The notes below the pieces were generated by a model that saw only the letters and a list, made by a program, of their open reading frames with translations, did not search any database and was not told where the DNA came from. From contig OZ244860.1 in the NCBI GenBank assembly GCA_965221035.1, positions 992,001 to 1,056,000 on the forward strand: 64,000 nt of DNA. Reading direction: 5' to 3'. Positions 1-8,628 of the stretch are shown piece after piece. How positions within the stretch are numbered: the first letter of the stretch is position 1; each line of letters opens with the position of its first letter. Origin of the DNA: UBA6522 sp965221035 (GTDB taxonomy: Bacteria > Pseudomonadota > Gammaproteobacteria > Steroidobacterales > Rariloculaceae). The position numbers and the translations under genes are program-made.

Positions 1-638
1 GCCAGAGGTACGTGCAGCGTGACGACATCCGCTTCGGCGAGCAGTTCGAACAGGGGCAGTGGCCTGGCTCCCAGTTCGGCTGCACCTGCCGGGTCGACGA
101 CACCGGGATCGCAGTACACGATCTGGCCTCCCATCCGCTTGAACGCGCCCGCCACGGCCTTCCCGATGTTGCCGAGCCCGACAACACCCACGGTAAGGCC
201 TTCAAGCCCCGTCAGGTTGGTTGCCAGCATGCGCGCCCGGGCCGCGGAATACTCGCCGCGGCGAACCTGCCGGTCCGCCCAATGGATGCGACGCAGCAGC
301 ATCAGCGCACAAGCCAGCGCATACTCGGCCAGTGCTGAATTGGAACCGCCCGGTACGTTGGCAACCGGAATGCCGAGCGCTTTCATTGCCGCCTCGTCCA
401 ATCGGTCCACGCCCGCGCCGGTAAACTGCGCCAGTCGAATCGAACCGCCTTCGAACCATGCCGCTGGAAGCGGCGTGCCGACGGCGGGGATCACCACCGC
501 GCTGGCCCGCCCCAGACGTGACGGTATCGAGCGGTCATTCGGCGAAACGAAGGAAATGTCCAGTTCCGCCGGGGGTACGACGCCGACCCGGAGAAAATCG
601 TCCTCCGGGCGCAGGCACAAGACTTCAGGAACCGCCAC
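1..638 (-). CDS. D-2-hydroxyacid dehydrogenase family protein (3' part beyond window)
   Basis: NAD-dependent oxidoreductase of the D-isomer-specific 2-hydroxyacid dehydrogenase (SerA/GhrA-like) family. The minus-strand frame is open from about 647 to base 1 with no stop, so the C-terminus is outside the window. Visible parts are a variable N-terminal catalytic segment, GAGVDRLD, the NVPGGSNSALAEYAL segment typical of the family, and the Rossmann motif VGVVGLGNIGKAVA, followed by an acidic beta-2 end (VYCDPG) and the ADVVTLHVPL strand. The start is uncertain. TTG at 647 overlaps the stop of the upstream cupin gene (TTGA), and GTG at 638 gives a slightly shorter product. Neither has a clear Shine-Dalgarno. 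It is probably co-transcribed with the cupin and creatininase genes. The substrate cannot be named. Confidence 0.85.
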   Translation of the reverse strand, partial: MAVPEVLCLRPEDDFLRVGVVPPAELDISFVSPNDRSIPSRLGRASAVVIPAVGTPLPAAWFEGGSIRLAQFTGAGVDRLDEAAMKALGIPVANVPGGSNSALAEYALACALMLLRRIHWADRQVRRGEYSAARARMLATNLTGLEGLTVGVVGLGNIGKAVAGAFKRMGGQIVYCDPGVVDPAGAAELGARPLPLFELLAEADVVTLHVPL

Positions 639-643
639 GTTAT

Positions 644-1018
644 TCAACGCCGAACACCGCGCTCCGAAGTATCCAGCCTCGCGACGGGAAAGAAGCACAG
701 CAGTTCAAGCGGTTCCCCGCCCGTGTTGCGCGTATGGTGACGCTCGCCCGGCGGAACCAGCACGGTGTCGCCCGGCTTCAGTGGGCGTTCCTGGTCCTCC
801 GTGCAGAACAGCCCCTTCCCGGAAAGCACGTGGATGCACTCCTCGCAGTCCGGATGCGAGTGATGCGTCCGCACCGGGCCGCTGCCGGTCTCTACGGGAA
901 TCTCCACCCTTCGCAAGGTGACGGCGCGGGAACCCCTGGCACCGGAGACGATTTCGCGGGAAATCCTTCCCGGCAGTCCGAGTTCCGTCGCGTCTTCGGC
1001 TGAAAAGATCAGAGCCAT
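644..1018 (-). CDS. small single-domain cupin protein
   Basis: A 124-residue protein beginning MALIFSAEDATEL. It has the two cupin motifs: THHSHPDCEECIHVLSG (metal-binding His/His/Glu type) and later PGDTVLVPPGERHHTRN. This is the usual length for a one-domain cupin. The fold binds a divalent metal and acts as an isomerase, dioxygenase or sensor of small acids; the specific reaction is not evident. The gene lies 13 bases after the creatininase stop and overlaps the possible TTG start of the hydroxyacid dehydrogenase, so the three are likely one operon. The longer in-frame extension upstream (to 1171) runs antisense inside creatininase and is not used. Confidence 0.8.
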   Translation of the reverse strand: MALIFSAEDATELGLPGRISREIVSGARGSRAVTLRRVEIPVETGSGPVRTHHSHPDCEECIHVLSGKGLFCTEDQERPLKPGDTVLVPPGERHHTRNTGGEPLELLCFFPVARLDTSERGVRR

Positions 1019-1031
1019 GGAACGAGCCCGG

Positions 1032-1841
1032 TCAACCGACCTGCCGCAATTCCCGTACCTCGGCCGTTCCGCCCTGCACGGCGTCAAGCCGGTCGAAGAT
1101 ATCGGCCGCCTCCGTGGCGATGGCGTCGGCGATGCCGGTGAGCATCCGCCGGGCCTTCTCGACCGTGGCATGCTCCGGCGAGCCGTACCAGCCCGTAGGC
1201 GCGATGGAGCGAATGTCCGTCAACACCGGCTGATAGCTGTGGGTGCGCCGCAGCCGGTCCATCTCCCGCCCGCGTTCCGCGTTGGAGGAATAGTCGATGC
1301 GCTCCAGGTGGACCAACTCGGGACGGTGGGCCAGCACCGCCAGGACCTCGATCTCGCCGCCGTGCGTCAGGCCGCCGAATTCCCCTCCGAACAGCTCGGC
1401 GGCGACGTAACACGCCTGAACGGTGATCACCGAAAGGCCATGGTCCCGATGCAGCGCATCGGCGATGATGGAGAGCGACGGGATGTTGCCCTCGTGCCAG
1501 TTGAGGATCAGGCAACGACGCGCGCCGTGATTGGCGGTGGATACGCAGGTCTCCCTGACCACCCGCATGTAGGTTTCCGGCGTCAGCGTGATGGTGCCCT
1601 CGAAGGGCGCGTGCATCGGGGTGACCCCCAGCGGACCACCGGGCAGCACCAGGCCGTCCATCCTTTCCGCCACCGCATGTGAAACGACGTTGGCGGCGTA
1701 AATGTCCGTGCCGGTGGGCAGGTGCGGGCCATGCTGTTCCACGCTGCCGGCCGGAAAGATCACCAGCGGATTGCGCCTCAATTGCGCCGCGATCTCGGGC
1801 TGGGTCAGGTCGATGAAATAACGGGTTGGCAAATCGCTCAT
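1032..1841 (-). CDS. creatininase family amidohydrolase
   Basis: A 269-residue cytoplasmic metalloenzyme of the creatininase / MftE / ArfB family, which hydrolyses cyclic or linear amide bonds using Zn or Mn. The hallmark metal-binding N-terminal segment GSVEQHGPHLPTGTD is at residues ~32-46, with NWHEGN (~114-119) and THGGEIEV further on supplying additional ligands. Length matches the family (240-270). It sits between a Gfo/Idh oxidoreductase and a cupin in a minus-strand operon, which suggests small-molecule catabolism rather than mycofactocin or F420 synthesis, because no partner genes of those pathways are nearby. The exact substrate is unknown. Confidence 0.85.
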   Translation of the reverse strand: MSDLPTRYFIDLTQPEIAAQLRRNPLVIFPAGSVEQHGPHLPTGTDIYAANVVSHAVAERMDGLVLPGGPLGVTPMHAPFEGTITLTPETYMRVVRETCVSTANHGARRCLILNWHEGNIPSLSIIADALHRDHGLSVITVQACYVAAELFGGEFGGLTHGGEIEVLAVLAHRPELVHLERIDYSSNAERGREMDRLRRTHSYQPVLTDIRSIAPTGWYGSPEHATVEKARRMLTGIADAIATEAADIFDRLDAVQGGTAEVRELRQVG

Positions 1842-1890
1842 TTGGGCGCTCCCCGCGGACTCGTCCCGGTCCGCCCGGTCCCCGCAGGCA

Positions 1891-2967
1891 TCAGGCGGCC
1901 GCGAGCCGCGCCCGGGACGCTTCCATGACGTCCTCGAGCCGGATCAGACCGCCGTCCCGTTCGACGGAAACCAGCGCGGCGTTCACCACGGCCAGCGCAA
2001 CGTTGCCACTGCGCGCCGTCAATTCGGCCGGTTCGCCGCTTGCGCAGACGCCGGCGAACATCTCCAGTTCGTCCTGAAACATGTCACCCTGGGGCAGCTC
2101 GATCACTTCCCGCCGGGCGTATCCATCCTTGCCGCGTTGAATGTACAGCAGGGAGGTTTCGTGGAGCCTTTCGGGCGTATCCCAGGTTCCGAAATCCAGT
2201 TCGTAGTGCATCAGCCCTTTCTGTCCGAACACGCGAACGCAGAAGATTCCCGGCGACGTCCAGCTGGAACCCACGTAACCCAGCTTTCCGTCCGCGAACC
2301 TGAGCACCGTCATGGATTGATCGTCGACCTCGGCCCCCACCGGAGACAGTTTTGAGGCGACGGAGGATACCGACTCGATCTCGCCTCCGAGAAAATGCAG
2401 CGTGTCGAACTGGTGGATGGCCAACTGGGACAGCGGGCCGCCCGGCGCCTTGTCGCGGTACCAGCGCCAGGTGTCCGGGGTGATCTCGAGGGCGCGCTCG
2501 TTGGAGAAATTCGCCTCCATGAAGACCACCCGGCCCAGTTCGCCGGCGTCCATGGCTTCGCGGATCAGGCGAATGCCCTTCAGAAGCCGAGCGCTGTGCC
2601 CGACCATCACCTGCACACCGTGGCGTTGTTGCAGGGCCTCGATGGCGAGACCGGATTCCAGCGTGTTGGCGATGGGTTTTTCGGTGTAGACGTGCTTGCC
2701 CGCCCTGGCAACCCGTTCGGCCACGGGCAGATGCTGTTCGTTGGGAACCGTGAGTATCACGCCGGCGATGTCGGGATCCTGCAGCATCAGGTCAAGCTCC
2801 GGCACCGCCGAGATGCCGAATTCGCCCTCGTAGGCGCGCCTTTTTTCCGCCGACCGACTGTAACCGGCCACGATCTTCAGGCGGTCCGACTTGACCGCGG
2901 CACGGGTGAGAACCCGGGACCAGCGACCTAGTCCTACGATCCCCACCCTGACCGGAATTACACTCAT
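1891..2967 (-). CDS. Gfo/Idh/MocA family oxidoreductase
   Basis: A 358-residue NAD(P)-dependent sugar or polyol dehydrogenase. The N-terminal Rossmann motif VGIVGLGRWSRVL starts at residue ~6. The family signature EKPIANTLE carries the conserved Lys of the E-K-P motif, and the C-terminal alpha/beta domain has the GGPLSQLAIHQFDTLHFLGG segment with the usual D-x-x-x-H arrangement. I chose the ATG at 2967 (MSVIPVRVG). The upstream in-frame extension translates a tandem DNA repeat (NCRKRRE twice) and is not protein-like. It is transcribed divergently from the UxaA-type pair, sharing a control region with the 21-bp repeat. Its substrate is probably a sugar acid or inositol-like compound, inferred from context only. 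Confidence 0.88.
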   Translation of the reverse strand: MSVIPVRVGIVGLGRWSRVLTRAAVKSDRLKIVAGYSRSAEKRRAYEGEFGISAVPELDLMLQDPDIAGVILTVPNEQHLPVAERVARAGKHVYTEKPIANTLESGLAIEALQQRHGVQVMVGHSARLLKGIRLIREAMDAGELGRVVFMEANFSNERALEITPDTWRWYRDKAPGGPLSQLAIHQFDTLHFLGGEIESVSSVASKLSPVGAEVDDQSMTVLRFADGKLGYVGSSWTSPGIFCVRVFGQKGLMHYELDFGTWDTPERLHETSLLYIQRGKDGYARREVIELPQGDMFQDELEMFAGVCASGEPAELTARSGNVALAVVNAALVSVERDGGLIRLEDVMEASRARLAAA

Positions 2968-2976
2968 TTCACGTCG

Positions 2977-3018
2977 CTCCCGCCGTTTTCGGCAATTCTC
3001 CCGCCGTTTTCGGCAATT
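2977..3018. repeat. perfect 21-bp tandem duplication in a divergent promoter region
   Basis: Two identical 21-bp copies, 2977-2997 and 2998-3018, each beginning CTCCCGCCG and ending CGGCAATT. They lie 10 bases upstream of the Gfo/Idh start codon and about 80 bases upstream of the UxaA-type start. A TTGAAA (possible -35 for the rightward genes) starts exactly at the right edge of the second copy. The copies could be paired operator sites or a recent slippage duplication. Confidence 0.8.
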
Positions 3019-3096
3019 TGAAAGGCGCAATATCGTAAACTATCGCGCCCGCGTTCGCAGCGGGAATCAGGAATGGATTACCGGGAGGATCGACAC

Positions 3097-3384
3097 GTGA
3101 GCATTCCGCATCTGTTGGTGCATGACCGGCGCGACAATGTCGGTGTGGTCGTGGTTGAAGGCGTGCGGGCGGGCATGGAATTGCTGGCCGTGGTGACCGA
3201 AGATGACAGCGATTTCACGATCACGACCCACCATGACGTGCCCATCGGCCACAAGATCGCCCTCACCGACCTCGCCAGGGGCGATGCGGCGATCAAGTAC
3301 GGCGTGGACATCGGCCTGGTGGTCGCCGACACCTGCAAGGGCGAACACGTCCACACACACAATCTGAAGACCAAACGATGGTAG
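3097..3384 (+). CDS. UxaA family protein, small SAF-domain subunit
   Basis: A 95-residue SAF-domain protein corresponding to the N-terminal domain of altronate/galactarate dehydratase, or to the alpha subunit of sulfolactate sulfo-lyase. Visible features are the DNVGVVVVEGVRAG beta strands, PIGHKIAL and GVDIGLVVADTCKGEHVHTHN, the segment that closes the domain. The start is GTG at 3097 because GGGAGG lies 8 bases upstream; the in-frame ATG at 3073 has a poorer site. It is followed immediately by the large UxaA subunit, so the enzyme is a split two-gene version. Without structural context I cannot separate altronate/galactarate dehydratase from SuyAB-like lyase. Confidence 0.8.
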   Translation: MSIPHLLVHDRRDNVGVVVVEGVRAGMELLAVVTEDDSDFTITTHHDVPIGHKIALTDLARGDAAIKYGVDIGLVVADTCKGEHVHTHNLKTKRW

Positions 3385-3392
3385 GTTCCGAA

Positions 3393-4565
3393 ATGACAGC
3401 GAATGGCACATTCTTTGGCTACCGGCGCGACAACGGGCGCGTGGGCATACGCAACCACGTGGCGATCCTGCCGGTGGACGACATCTCCAACGCGGCCTGC
3501 GAGGCCGTCGCGAACAATATCCACGGCACCATCGCCCTGCCCCACGCCTACGGCCGGCTGCAGTTCGGCGAGGACCTGGACCTTCACTTCCGGACCATGA
3601 TCGGCACGGGGTCGAACCCGAATGTCGCCGCCTGCGTGGTCATCGGCATCGAGCCGGACTGGACCCGGGAGATCGCCGATGGCATCGCCGCCACGGGCAA
3701 GCCCACGGCGAGCTTTTCCATCGAGCAGCACGGCGACATCAACACCATCGCCGCGGCGTCCCGGCAGGCAAAGGAATTCGTGCACATGACGTCCGGGCTG
3801 CAACGCGAGCCCTGCAAGGTTTCGGAGTTATGGATCGCGGCCAAGTGCGGCGAGTCCGACACCACCACCGGTCTGGCGTCCTGCCCGGCGGTGGGCAACC
3901 TCTACGACACATGGATTCCGGAGGGAATCTACGGCTGCTTCGGCGAGACCACGGAGATCACCGGCGCCGAGCACATCTGCGCGGCGCGGGCGGCGACCCC
4001 GGAAATCGGCAAGAAGTTCCTCCAGACCTGGCAGGCCTACCAGGACGAGGTGGTGGAGCCCTACAAGACCTCGGATCTGTCCGACAGCCAGCCCACCAAG
4101 GGCAACATTGCCGGCGGGTTGACCACCATCGAAGAGAAGGCACTGGGCAATCTGGAGAAGATCGGCAAGAAGGTCAGCTACATCGATGTGCTGGAACCGG
4201 CCGAGGCGCCGACCAGCGGACCGGGCCTGTACTTCATGGACACCTCGTCCGCGGCAGCCGAGTGCAACACGATTCAGGCGGCGGCGGGCTACGTGGTGCA
4301 TTGTTTCCCCACCGGACAGGGCAATATCGTCGGCAACCCGATCATGCCCGTCATCAAGATCACCGGGAATCCCCGGACCGTGCGCACCATGGGCGAACAC
4401 ATCGACGTGGATGTATCCGGTGTCGTGCGCCGGGAGATGACCATTCCCCAGGCCGGACAGGCGCTGATGGACATGGTCATCCGGACGGCCAACGGGCGTC
4501 TGACGGCGGCAGAGGCCTTGGGACACAATGAATTCGTCATGACCAAGCTGTATCGCAGCGCGTAG
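3393..4565 (+). CDS. UxaA family hydrolase/dehydratase, large catalytic subunit
   Basis: A 390-residue catalytic subunit of the altronate/galactarate dehydratase superfamily (UxaA C-terminal family; SuyB-like). It starts GYRRDNGRVGIRNHVAILP, the classical N-terminal signature of the family. Further conserved parts are IAAKCGESDTTTGLASCPAVG, containing Cys residues that bind iron in relatives, GLYFMDTSS, and GNPIMPVIKITGNP. The reaction is likely dehydration of a sugar acid, or C-S lyase action on sulfolactate. ATG at 3393 is preferred over the ATG at 3378 that overlaps the small-subunit stop; both are possible. It is translationally close to the SAF subunit and followed 46 bases later by a sulfatase gene on the same strand. 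Confidence 0.85.
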   Translation: MTANGTFFGYRRDNGRVGIRNHVAILPVDDISNAACEAVANNIHGTIALPHAYGRLQFGEDLDLHFRTMIGTGSNPNVAACVVIGIEPDWTREIADGIAATGKPTASFSIEQHGDINTIAAASRQAKEFVHMTSGLQREPCKVSELWIAAKCGESDTTTGLASCPAVGNLYDTWIPEGIYGCFGETTEITGAEHICAARAATPEIGKKFLQTWQAYQDEVVEPYKTSDLSDSQPTKGNIAGGLTTIEEKALGNLEKIGKKVSYIDVLEPAEAPTSGPGLYFMDTSSAAAECNTIQAAAGYVVHCFPTGQGNIVGNPIMPVIKITGNPRTVRTMGEHIDVDVSGVVRREMTIPQAGQALMDMVIRTANGRLTAAEALGHNEFVMTKLYRSA

Positions 4566-4611
4566 GCGCGGCCCCGGAAACCGCCCGTAGACCGTTCGCC
4601 CTGAAGCCCGA

Positions 4612-6135
4612 ATGAAGAGGCTGCGCAAATGGATGGCCCTGCGTACGGCGCTGTCGGCGCTTGCCTGTTTGGCCGGTGCGGGATGGAGCCCGTTCACGGC
4701 AGCGCAGCCACCCAACCTGCTGGTGCTCGTCGCCGACGATCTCGGAACGGAAACCCTGGCCGCCTACGGGTTCGGCCATCCCACCGCCGTCACGCCGAGC
4801 CTGGACGCGCTCGCCCGAGACGGCCTGCTGATCAGGGATTTCTGGGCGCAACCCACCTGCTCGCCCACCAGGGCGGCGGTGATGACCGGTCGATACGCCT
4901 TCCGAACCGGCGTGCGAACGGTGTTGGGGGCCGACTGGGCCAGCCTGGGCATCAGCGAATTCCCGCAAAAGGCCAGGACCGCGCCACGGGAGATCGACTT
5001 TTCGCCATTGGGCCCACTACCCGAGGGGCAATTGCTGACCCTGCAGCGGGTGGCCTTCCCCGGCGGCGATGCGACTGCGCCTCCCGCAGGCCCGAGCCTG
5101 GACGAATACATGCTGCCGCGGGCCCTGAAGGACCTCCCGACACCGTACAGCACGGGCGCCTTCGGCAAATGGCACCTGGGCACATCGGCGAATGGGCTGG
5201 CCCGGCACCCGAACCTGGCCGGATTCGACCACTTCTCGGGATATCTCTTCGGCGGACCGGGCAGCCATTTTGCCTGGCACCATGTCGTGAACGGCGAAAT
5301 GAGCGAGCGTAGCGGTTACGCGGACCAGGACACGGTGGATGAAGCCGCTGAGTGGATCAACGACCGGCGCGGCGAACCCTGGTTCGCGTGGGTAGCCTTC
5401 GCCAATCCCCATACGCCCATTCACCTGCCGCCGGTCGATCTGCTGGCGAGCGACGCCAGGAACCTGGATCCCGACGCGGTCGCCATCCACAACACCCAGC
5501 CCTATTTCCTCGCCCAGGTCGAGGCCATGGACACGCTGATCGGTCAACTGCTCGACCGGATTCCACGACAGGTTCTGGATAACACGTATGTGATCTTTTT
5601 TGGCGACAACGGTACCGTCGAGTGGGATGATCCCCCGAGCCCGCGCGACCGCAACAAGGTCAAGGGCACCCCTTACGAAGGTGGAGTCAACGTGCCGCTG
5701 ATCGTCCGTGGCCCCGGTATTCGCGCCGGTCGGGAAAAACGGATTCTCGGCCACGCCGTGGACCTGTTCGCAACCATCATCGAACTGGCCGGAGGGAACG
5801 TTTCGGATCTGGTGCCGACGCGGACCCGACTGGACTCGTTCAGCCTTGCACGCACGCTGCTTGATGCCGACGCCACCGGTCCGAGAACATGGGTATTCGC
5901 GGAACAGTCGCTCGGCCCGAGCAACCACGACCTGATCCGCAACGACGAATACAAGCTGATACTCGACCTGAACTCGGGCGACGAGGAATTCTATCACCTG
6001 GCCGAAGATCCCCACGAGACCGACCCGCTGCCGGTGGACGGGTTGAATGACTCCGGGCGCCGGAACCATGACGAACTGAAGCGCGCCTATGCAGGGTTGC
6101 TGGGCTCCGAAGACGCCGAAGCCGTCACGCGCTGA
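4612..6135 (+). CDS. secreted Cys-type sulfatase
   Basis: A 507-residue type I sulfatase, predicted periplasmic. It has a signal peptide (MKRLRKWMALR then a hydrophobic stretch to about residue 31, cleavage near AAQ). The metal-binding start LLVLVADDLGTE follows, and the sulfatase signature C-S-P-T-R has the Cys83 that is converted to formylglycine. Later motifs are GKWHLGTS, FGDNG and the C-terminal FYHLAEDPHETD segment. It hydrolyses sulfate esters, probably of polysaccharides or sulfated sugars; the substrate is unknown. Its 3' end overlaps the convergent prpD gene by 49 bases. Maturation needs a formylglycine-generating enzyme or anSME, and no candidate lies in this window. Confidence 0.92.
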   Translation: MKRLRKWMALRTALSALACLAGAGWSPFTAAQPPNLLVLVADDLGTETLAAYGFGHPTAVTPSLDALARDGLLIRDFWAQPTCSPTRAAVMTGRYAFRTGVRTVLGADWASLGISEFPQKARTAPREIDFSPLGPLPEGQLLTLQRVAFPGGDATAPPAGPSLDEYMLPRALKDLPTPYSTGAFGKWHLGTSANGLARHPNLAGFDHFSGYLFGGPGSHFAWHHVVNGEMSERSGYADQDTVDEAAEWINDRRGEPWFAWVAFANPHTPIHLPPVDLLASDARNLDPDAVAIHNTQPYFLAQVEAMDTLIGQLLDRIPRQVLDNTYVIFFGDNGTVEWDDPPSPRDRNKVKGTPYEGGVNVPLIVRGPGIRAGREKRILGHAVDLFATIIELAGGNVSDLVPTRTRLDSFSLARTLLDADATGPRTWVFAEQSLGPSNHDLIRNDEYKLILDLNSGDEEFYHLAEDPHETDPLPVDGLNDSGRRNHDELKRAYAGLLGSEDAEAVTR

Positions 6136-7580
6136 CGCACCAGGAGATTCATCAGTTCATCCACCGTGGTGCCTTCGAATCGTTGCTGATCGGACGCGAT
6201 CGCGGAGAGCCGCGCCCAGGCCTTCTCCTCAAGACACGGGCGGACGCCGGATTCGAACTTCCGCATCAGCACCGGCAAGGCCTCCTCGCGTCGCTCGCGG
6301 TGCCCGGCGGGGCACGAAACCTCGACCCTGTCGGTGGCCGTCCCATCCCGGAACCTGACCTGCACGGCGTTGCCTATGTAGCGCTTGTCGGGATCGTAGT
6401 AGTCGCTTGTGAACCGGGGGTTCTCCCGCACGTTCATCCTGGAGCGTAGCGCATCGATGCGCGGGTCGCCCGCGACCGCCTCCTCATAGTCATCCGCGGT
6501 GAGCCTGCCGAATATCAACGCCACGGTGACCATGTATTGAAGGCAGTGGTCCCGGTCCGCCGGATTGTGCAGCGGCCCGGTCTTGTCGATGATGCGGATG
6601 GCTGGTTCCTGGGTTTCGATGATCACTTCGGAAACGTCATCGAGGCGGTCCTTGAGCAGTGGATGTAGCGCCATGGCGGCTTCCACGGCCGTTTGCGCAT
6701 GAAACTCGGCGGGCCAGGAGATCTTGAAGAGGATGTTCTCCATGACATAGGTGCCCAACGGGCGCGCCGAGCGTATCGGCTTGCCGTCGAACAATACGTC
6801 GGAAAACCCCCATTTCGGGGCGCTGAGCGCCGACGGATAGCCCATTTCACCAGCCAGGGTCAGCAGCGCGAGTCGGACCGCCCGGCTCGTGGCGTCGCCA
6901 GCCGCCCAACTCTTGCGGGGGCCGGTATTCGGAGCATGCCGGTAGGTCCTGAGCGCACCGCCGTCGATCCAGGCATTGGAAACGCTGTCGACGATCTGCT
7001 CGCGGCTGCCTCCGAGCAGGCGCGTGGCCACCGCCGTGGATGCGATCCGGACCAGCAGCACATGATCGAGCCCGACGCGGTTGAAGCTGTTTTCAAGACT
7101 CAGCACGCCCTGGATTTCGTAGGCCTTTATCATCGCGGCGAGCACGTCGCGCAGGGTCGTGGGCGAACGCCCACCGGATTCACGCCGACGGTCCCGGTAG
7201 TCCGCCACGGCGAGGATCGCGCCCAGGTTGTCGGACGGGTGGCCCCATTCGGCAGCCAGCCAGGTATCGTTGAAGTCGAGCCAACGGACCATCGCGCCGA
7301 TGTTGAAGGCGGCGGTGACCGGATCGAGCTCGTACGAGGTTCCCGGCACACGCGCTCCTCCGCGCACTTCAGCCCCGGGGACCACCGGTCCGAGCAGTTT
7401 GGCGCATGCGGGCACGCGAAGCGCCATGAACGCGCAGGCCAACGCGTCGAGCAGGCAATACCGGGCGGTGGTGTATGCCGCGGAGGATTCCGGCAGATCC
7501 GCGACCGTGTAATCGGCTATCGCCGCAAGGATCGGGTCGGGGTCCGACCGCGCCGCGGAGCGGAGATCGTAGTTGGACAT
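6087..7580 (-). CDS. prpD: 2-methylcitrate dehydratase (MmgE/PrpD family)
   Basis: A 497-residue cytoplasmic dehydratase close to the E. coli PrpD subfamily (483 residues). The WLDFNDTWLAAEWGHPSDN segment is essentially that of PrpD, and NTGPRKSWAAGDATSRAV and KISWPAEFHAQTA are also family-typical. PrpD converts 2-methylcitrate to 2-methyl-cis-aconitate in propionate oxidation. No prpB/prpC neighbours are present here, so it is either a dispersed methylcitrate-cycle gene or a related MmgE/PrpD dehydratase. The start at ATG 7580 (MSNYDLRSA) is chosen. The upstream in-frame extension reads through a tandem DNA repeat. It overlaps the convergent sulfatase gene at its 3' end. Confidence 0.88.
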   Translation of the reverse strand: MSNYDLRSAARSDPDPILAAIADYTVADLPESSAAYTTARYCLLDALACAFMALRVPACAKLLGPVVPGAEVRGGARVPGTSYELDPVTAAFNIGAMVRWLDFNDTWLAAEWGHPSDNLGAILAVADYRDRRRESGGRSPTTLRDVLAAMIKAYEIQGVLSLENSFNRVGLDHVLLVRIASTAVATRLLGGSREQIVDSVSNAWIDGGALRTYRHAPNTGPRKSWAAGDATSRAVRLALLTLAGEMGYPSALSAPKWGFSDVLFDGKPIRSARPLGTYVMENILFKISWPAEFHAQTAVEAAMALHPLLKDRLDDVSEVIIETQEPAIRIIDKTGPLHNPADRDHCLQYMVTVALIFGRLTADDYEEAVAGDPRIDALRSRMNVRENPRFTSDYYDPDKRYIGNAVQVRFRDGTATDRVEVSCPAGHRERREEALPVLMRKFESGVRPCLEEKAWARLSAIASDQQRFEGTTVDELMNLLVRQRVTASASSEPSNPA

Positions 7581-7609
7581 GGCGCGCGATTTTACGCGCC
7601 CGCGGTGTG

Positions 7610-7705
7610 CAGCGACAACCGGGGCCAGCGACAACTGGGGCCAGCGGCAATCAGGCGCAGCGGCAAACAGTTGCAGTGGCAACCAGTTGCAGCGACCAAG
7701 GGGAC
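7610..7705. repeat. six-copy degenerate 16-bp tandem repeat upstream of prpD
   Basis: Six head-to-tail 16-bp units (starts 7610, 7626, 7642, 7658, 7674, 7690), each opening CAG[CT]G[AG]C and then AA/CAA. Units 1 and 2 differ at one base; later units drift. The array begins 29 bases upstream of the prpD ATG and ends 34 bases before the DUF4159 stop. There are no unique spacers, so it is not CRISPR. It may be a minisatellite or a multi-site operator. Confidence 0.75.
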
Positions 7706-7739
7706 TGAAACCGACCGCCGGCGTGCCGACGGCGGCGAT

Positions 7740-8540
7740 TCAGTGCGTCATCGAGTAGATCAGGTAATTGACGGCGAACCGATAGGCCAGCGCGGTCATG
7801 GGCTCCGGATACCACGGGTCATCTGCATGCTCCCAGGCATCACCCATGTCCATGTTGAAGTTGATCGCCACCATGAGCCGCCCGTCACTGTCGAAAATTC
7901 CCCGCCAGTGGGGCACCGTACCCTCCCTGTTGCCTCCCCGACCGGGTATCTGGGTGCGTTGGTCGAGGTCGTAGAGCACGTGCAACAGCGGATGGTCTTC
8001 CGCAAGCTCGAGTATCGGGCGGTCGGGGAATACCAGCCGCATGGACTCGTTGAAGATGTACCACTCGTATTCCCCCCAAAAATCGTCGACCATCAGGAAT
8101 CCGCCCCGGTCGAGATATTCTCGCAGCAGCGTGGCTTCGGAAACGCTGAGTTCCCACTGCCCGACCTCGACCGCGTACAGCCACGGGTAGTCGAACAGCC
8201 GGTCGTCGTCCAGGGTAATGAGCCGGCCACCGTCGCCGTAGTAGTCAACGGGCTGCCCGTCCACGCGGGTCAGGCGATTGACGCCCTGCATGAGGTGGTA
8301 TTCCGCGTCCGCGTAGTCCGTGCTCCACGCGCCTCCGCCACCCCAACCCCGGCCGCGGCGGCTGGACGGAGAGTTTCTGTACACGAGTCGGGCAAAGTGA
8401 AATTCAGCGGTGGGGCCTCCCTCCAGTCGGGAATCCCCGCCGCCCTGCCCGGCGGCCGTTCCGACCCACAGGAAAGCCGCCAGCACCGCGACGCCCGTAC
8501 CGAACGCGGCGGAGGATGTGCACCGCCGATTTGTTGCCAC
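7740..8540 (-). CDS. DUF4159 domain-containing exported protein
   Basis: A 266-residue protein with an N-terminal hydrophobic signal segment (GVAVLAAFLWVGTAAGQ) followed by the DUF4159 domain. Recognisable parts are FHFARLVYRNS, WSTDYADAEYHLMQGVNRLT, YPWLYAVEVGQWELS and LREYLDRGGFLMVDDFWG, typical of the flavodoxin/GATase-like DUF4159 fold often linked to BatA/vWA and MoxR operons. No MoxR or vWA genes are visible here. The start is GTG at 8540, because GGGAGG lies 9 bases upstream; a longer in-frame reading would run into the divergent sulfatase. Function is unknown. It is divergent from the second sulfatase, with under 100 bases between their starts. Confidence 0.8.
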   Translation of the reverse strand: MATNRRCTSSAAFGTGVAVLAAFLWVGTAAGQGGGDSRLEGGPTAEFHFARLVYRNSPSSRRGRGWGGGGAWSTDYADAEYHLMQGVNRLTRVDGQPVDYYGDGGRLITLDDDRLFDYPWLYAVEVGQWELSVSEATLLREYLDRGGFLMVDDFWGEYEWYIFNESMRLVFPDRPILELAEDHPLLHVLYDLDQRTQIPGRGGNREGTVPHWRGIFDSDGRLMVAINFNMDMGDAWEHADDPWYPEPMTALAYRFAVNYLIYSMTH

Positions 8541-8628
8541 GTCGTCTCGCCTCCCGATGCCCCCAAGAAACCAGACGATTATGACACTCAACCCCTTCCG
8601 TGCCAAAGCGCGCAAACCATTGCGTATA

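Noticed and set aside
7610..7705. CRISPR-like array
   Set aside because: Units are contiguous with no unique spacers and no cas genes are nearby.
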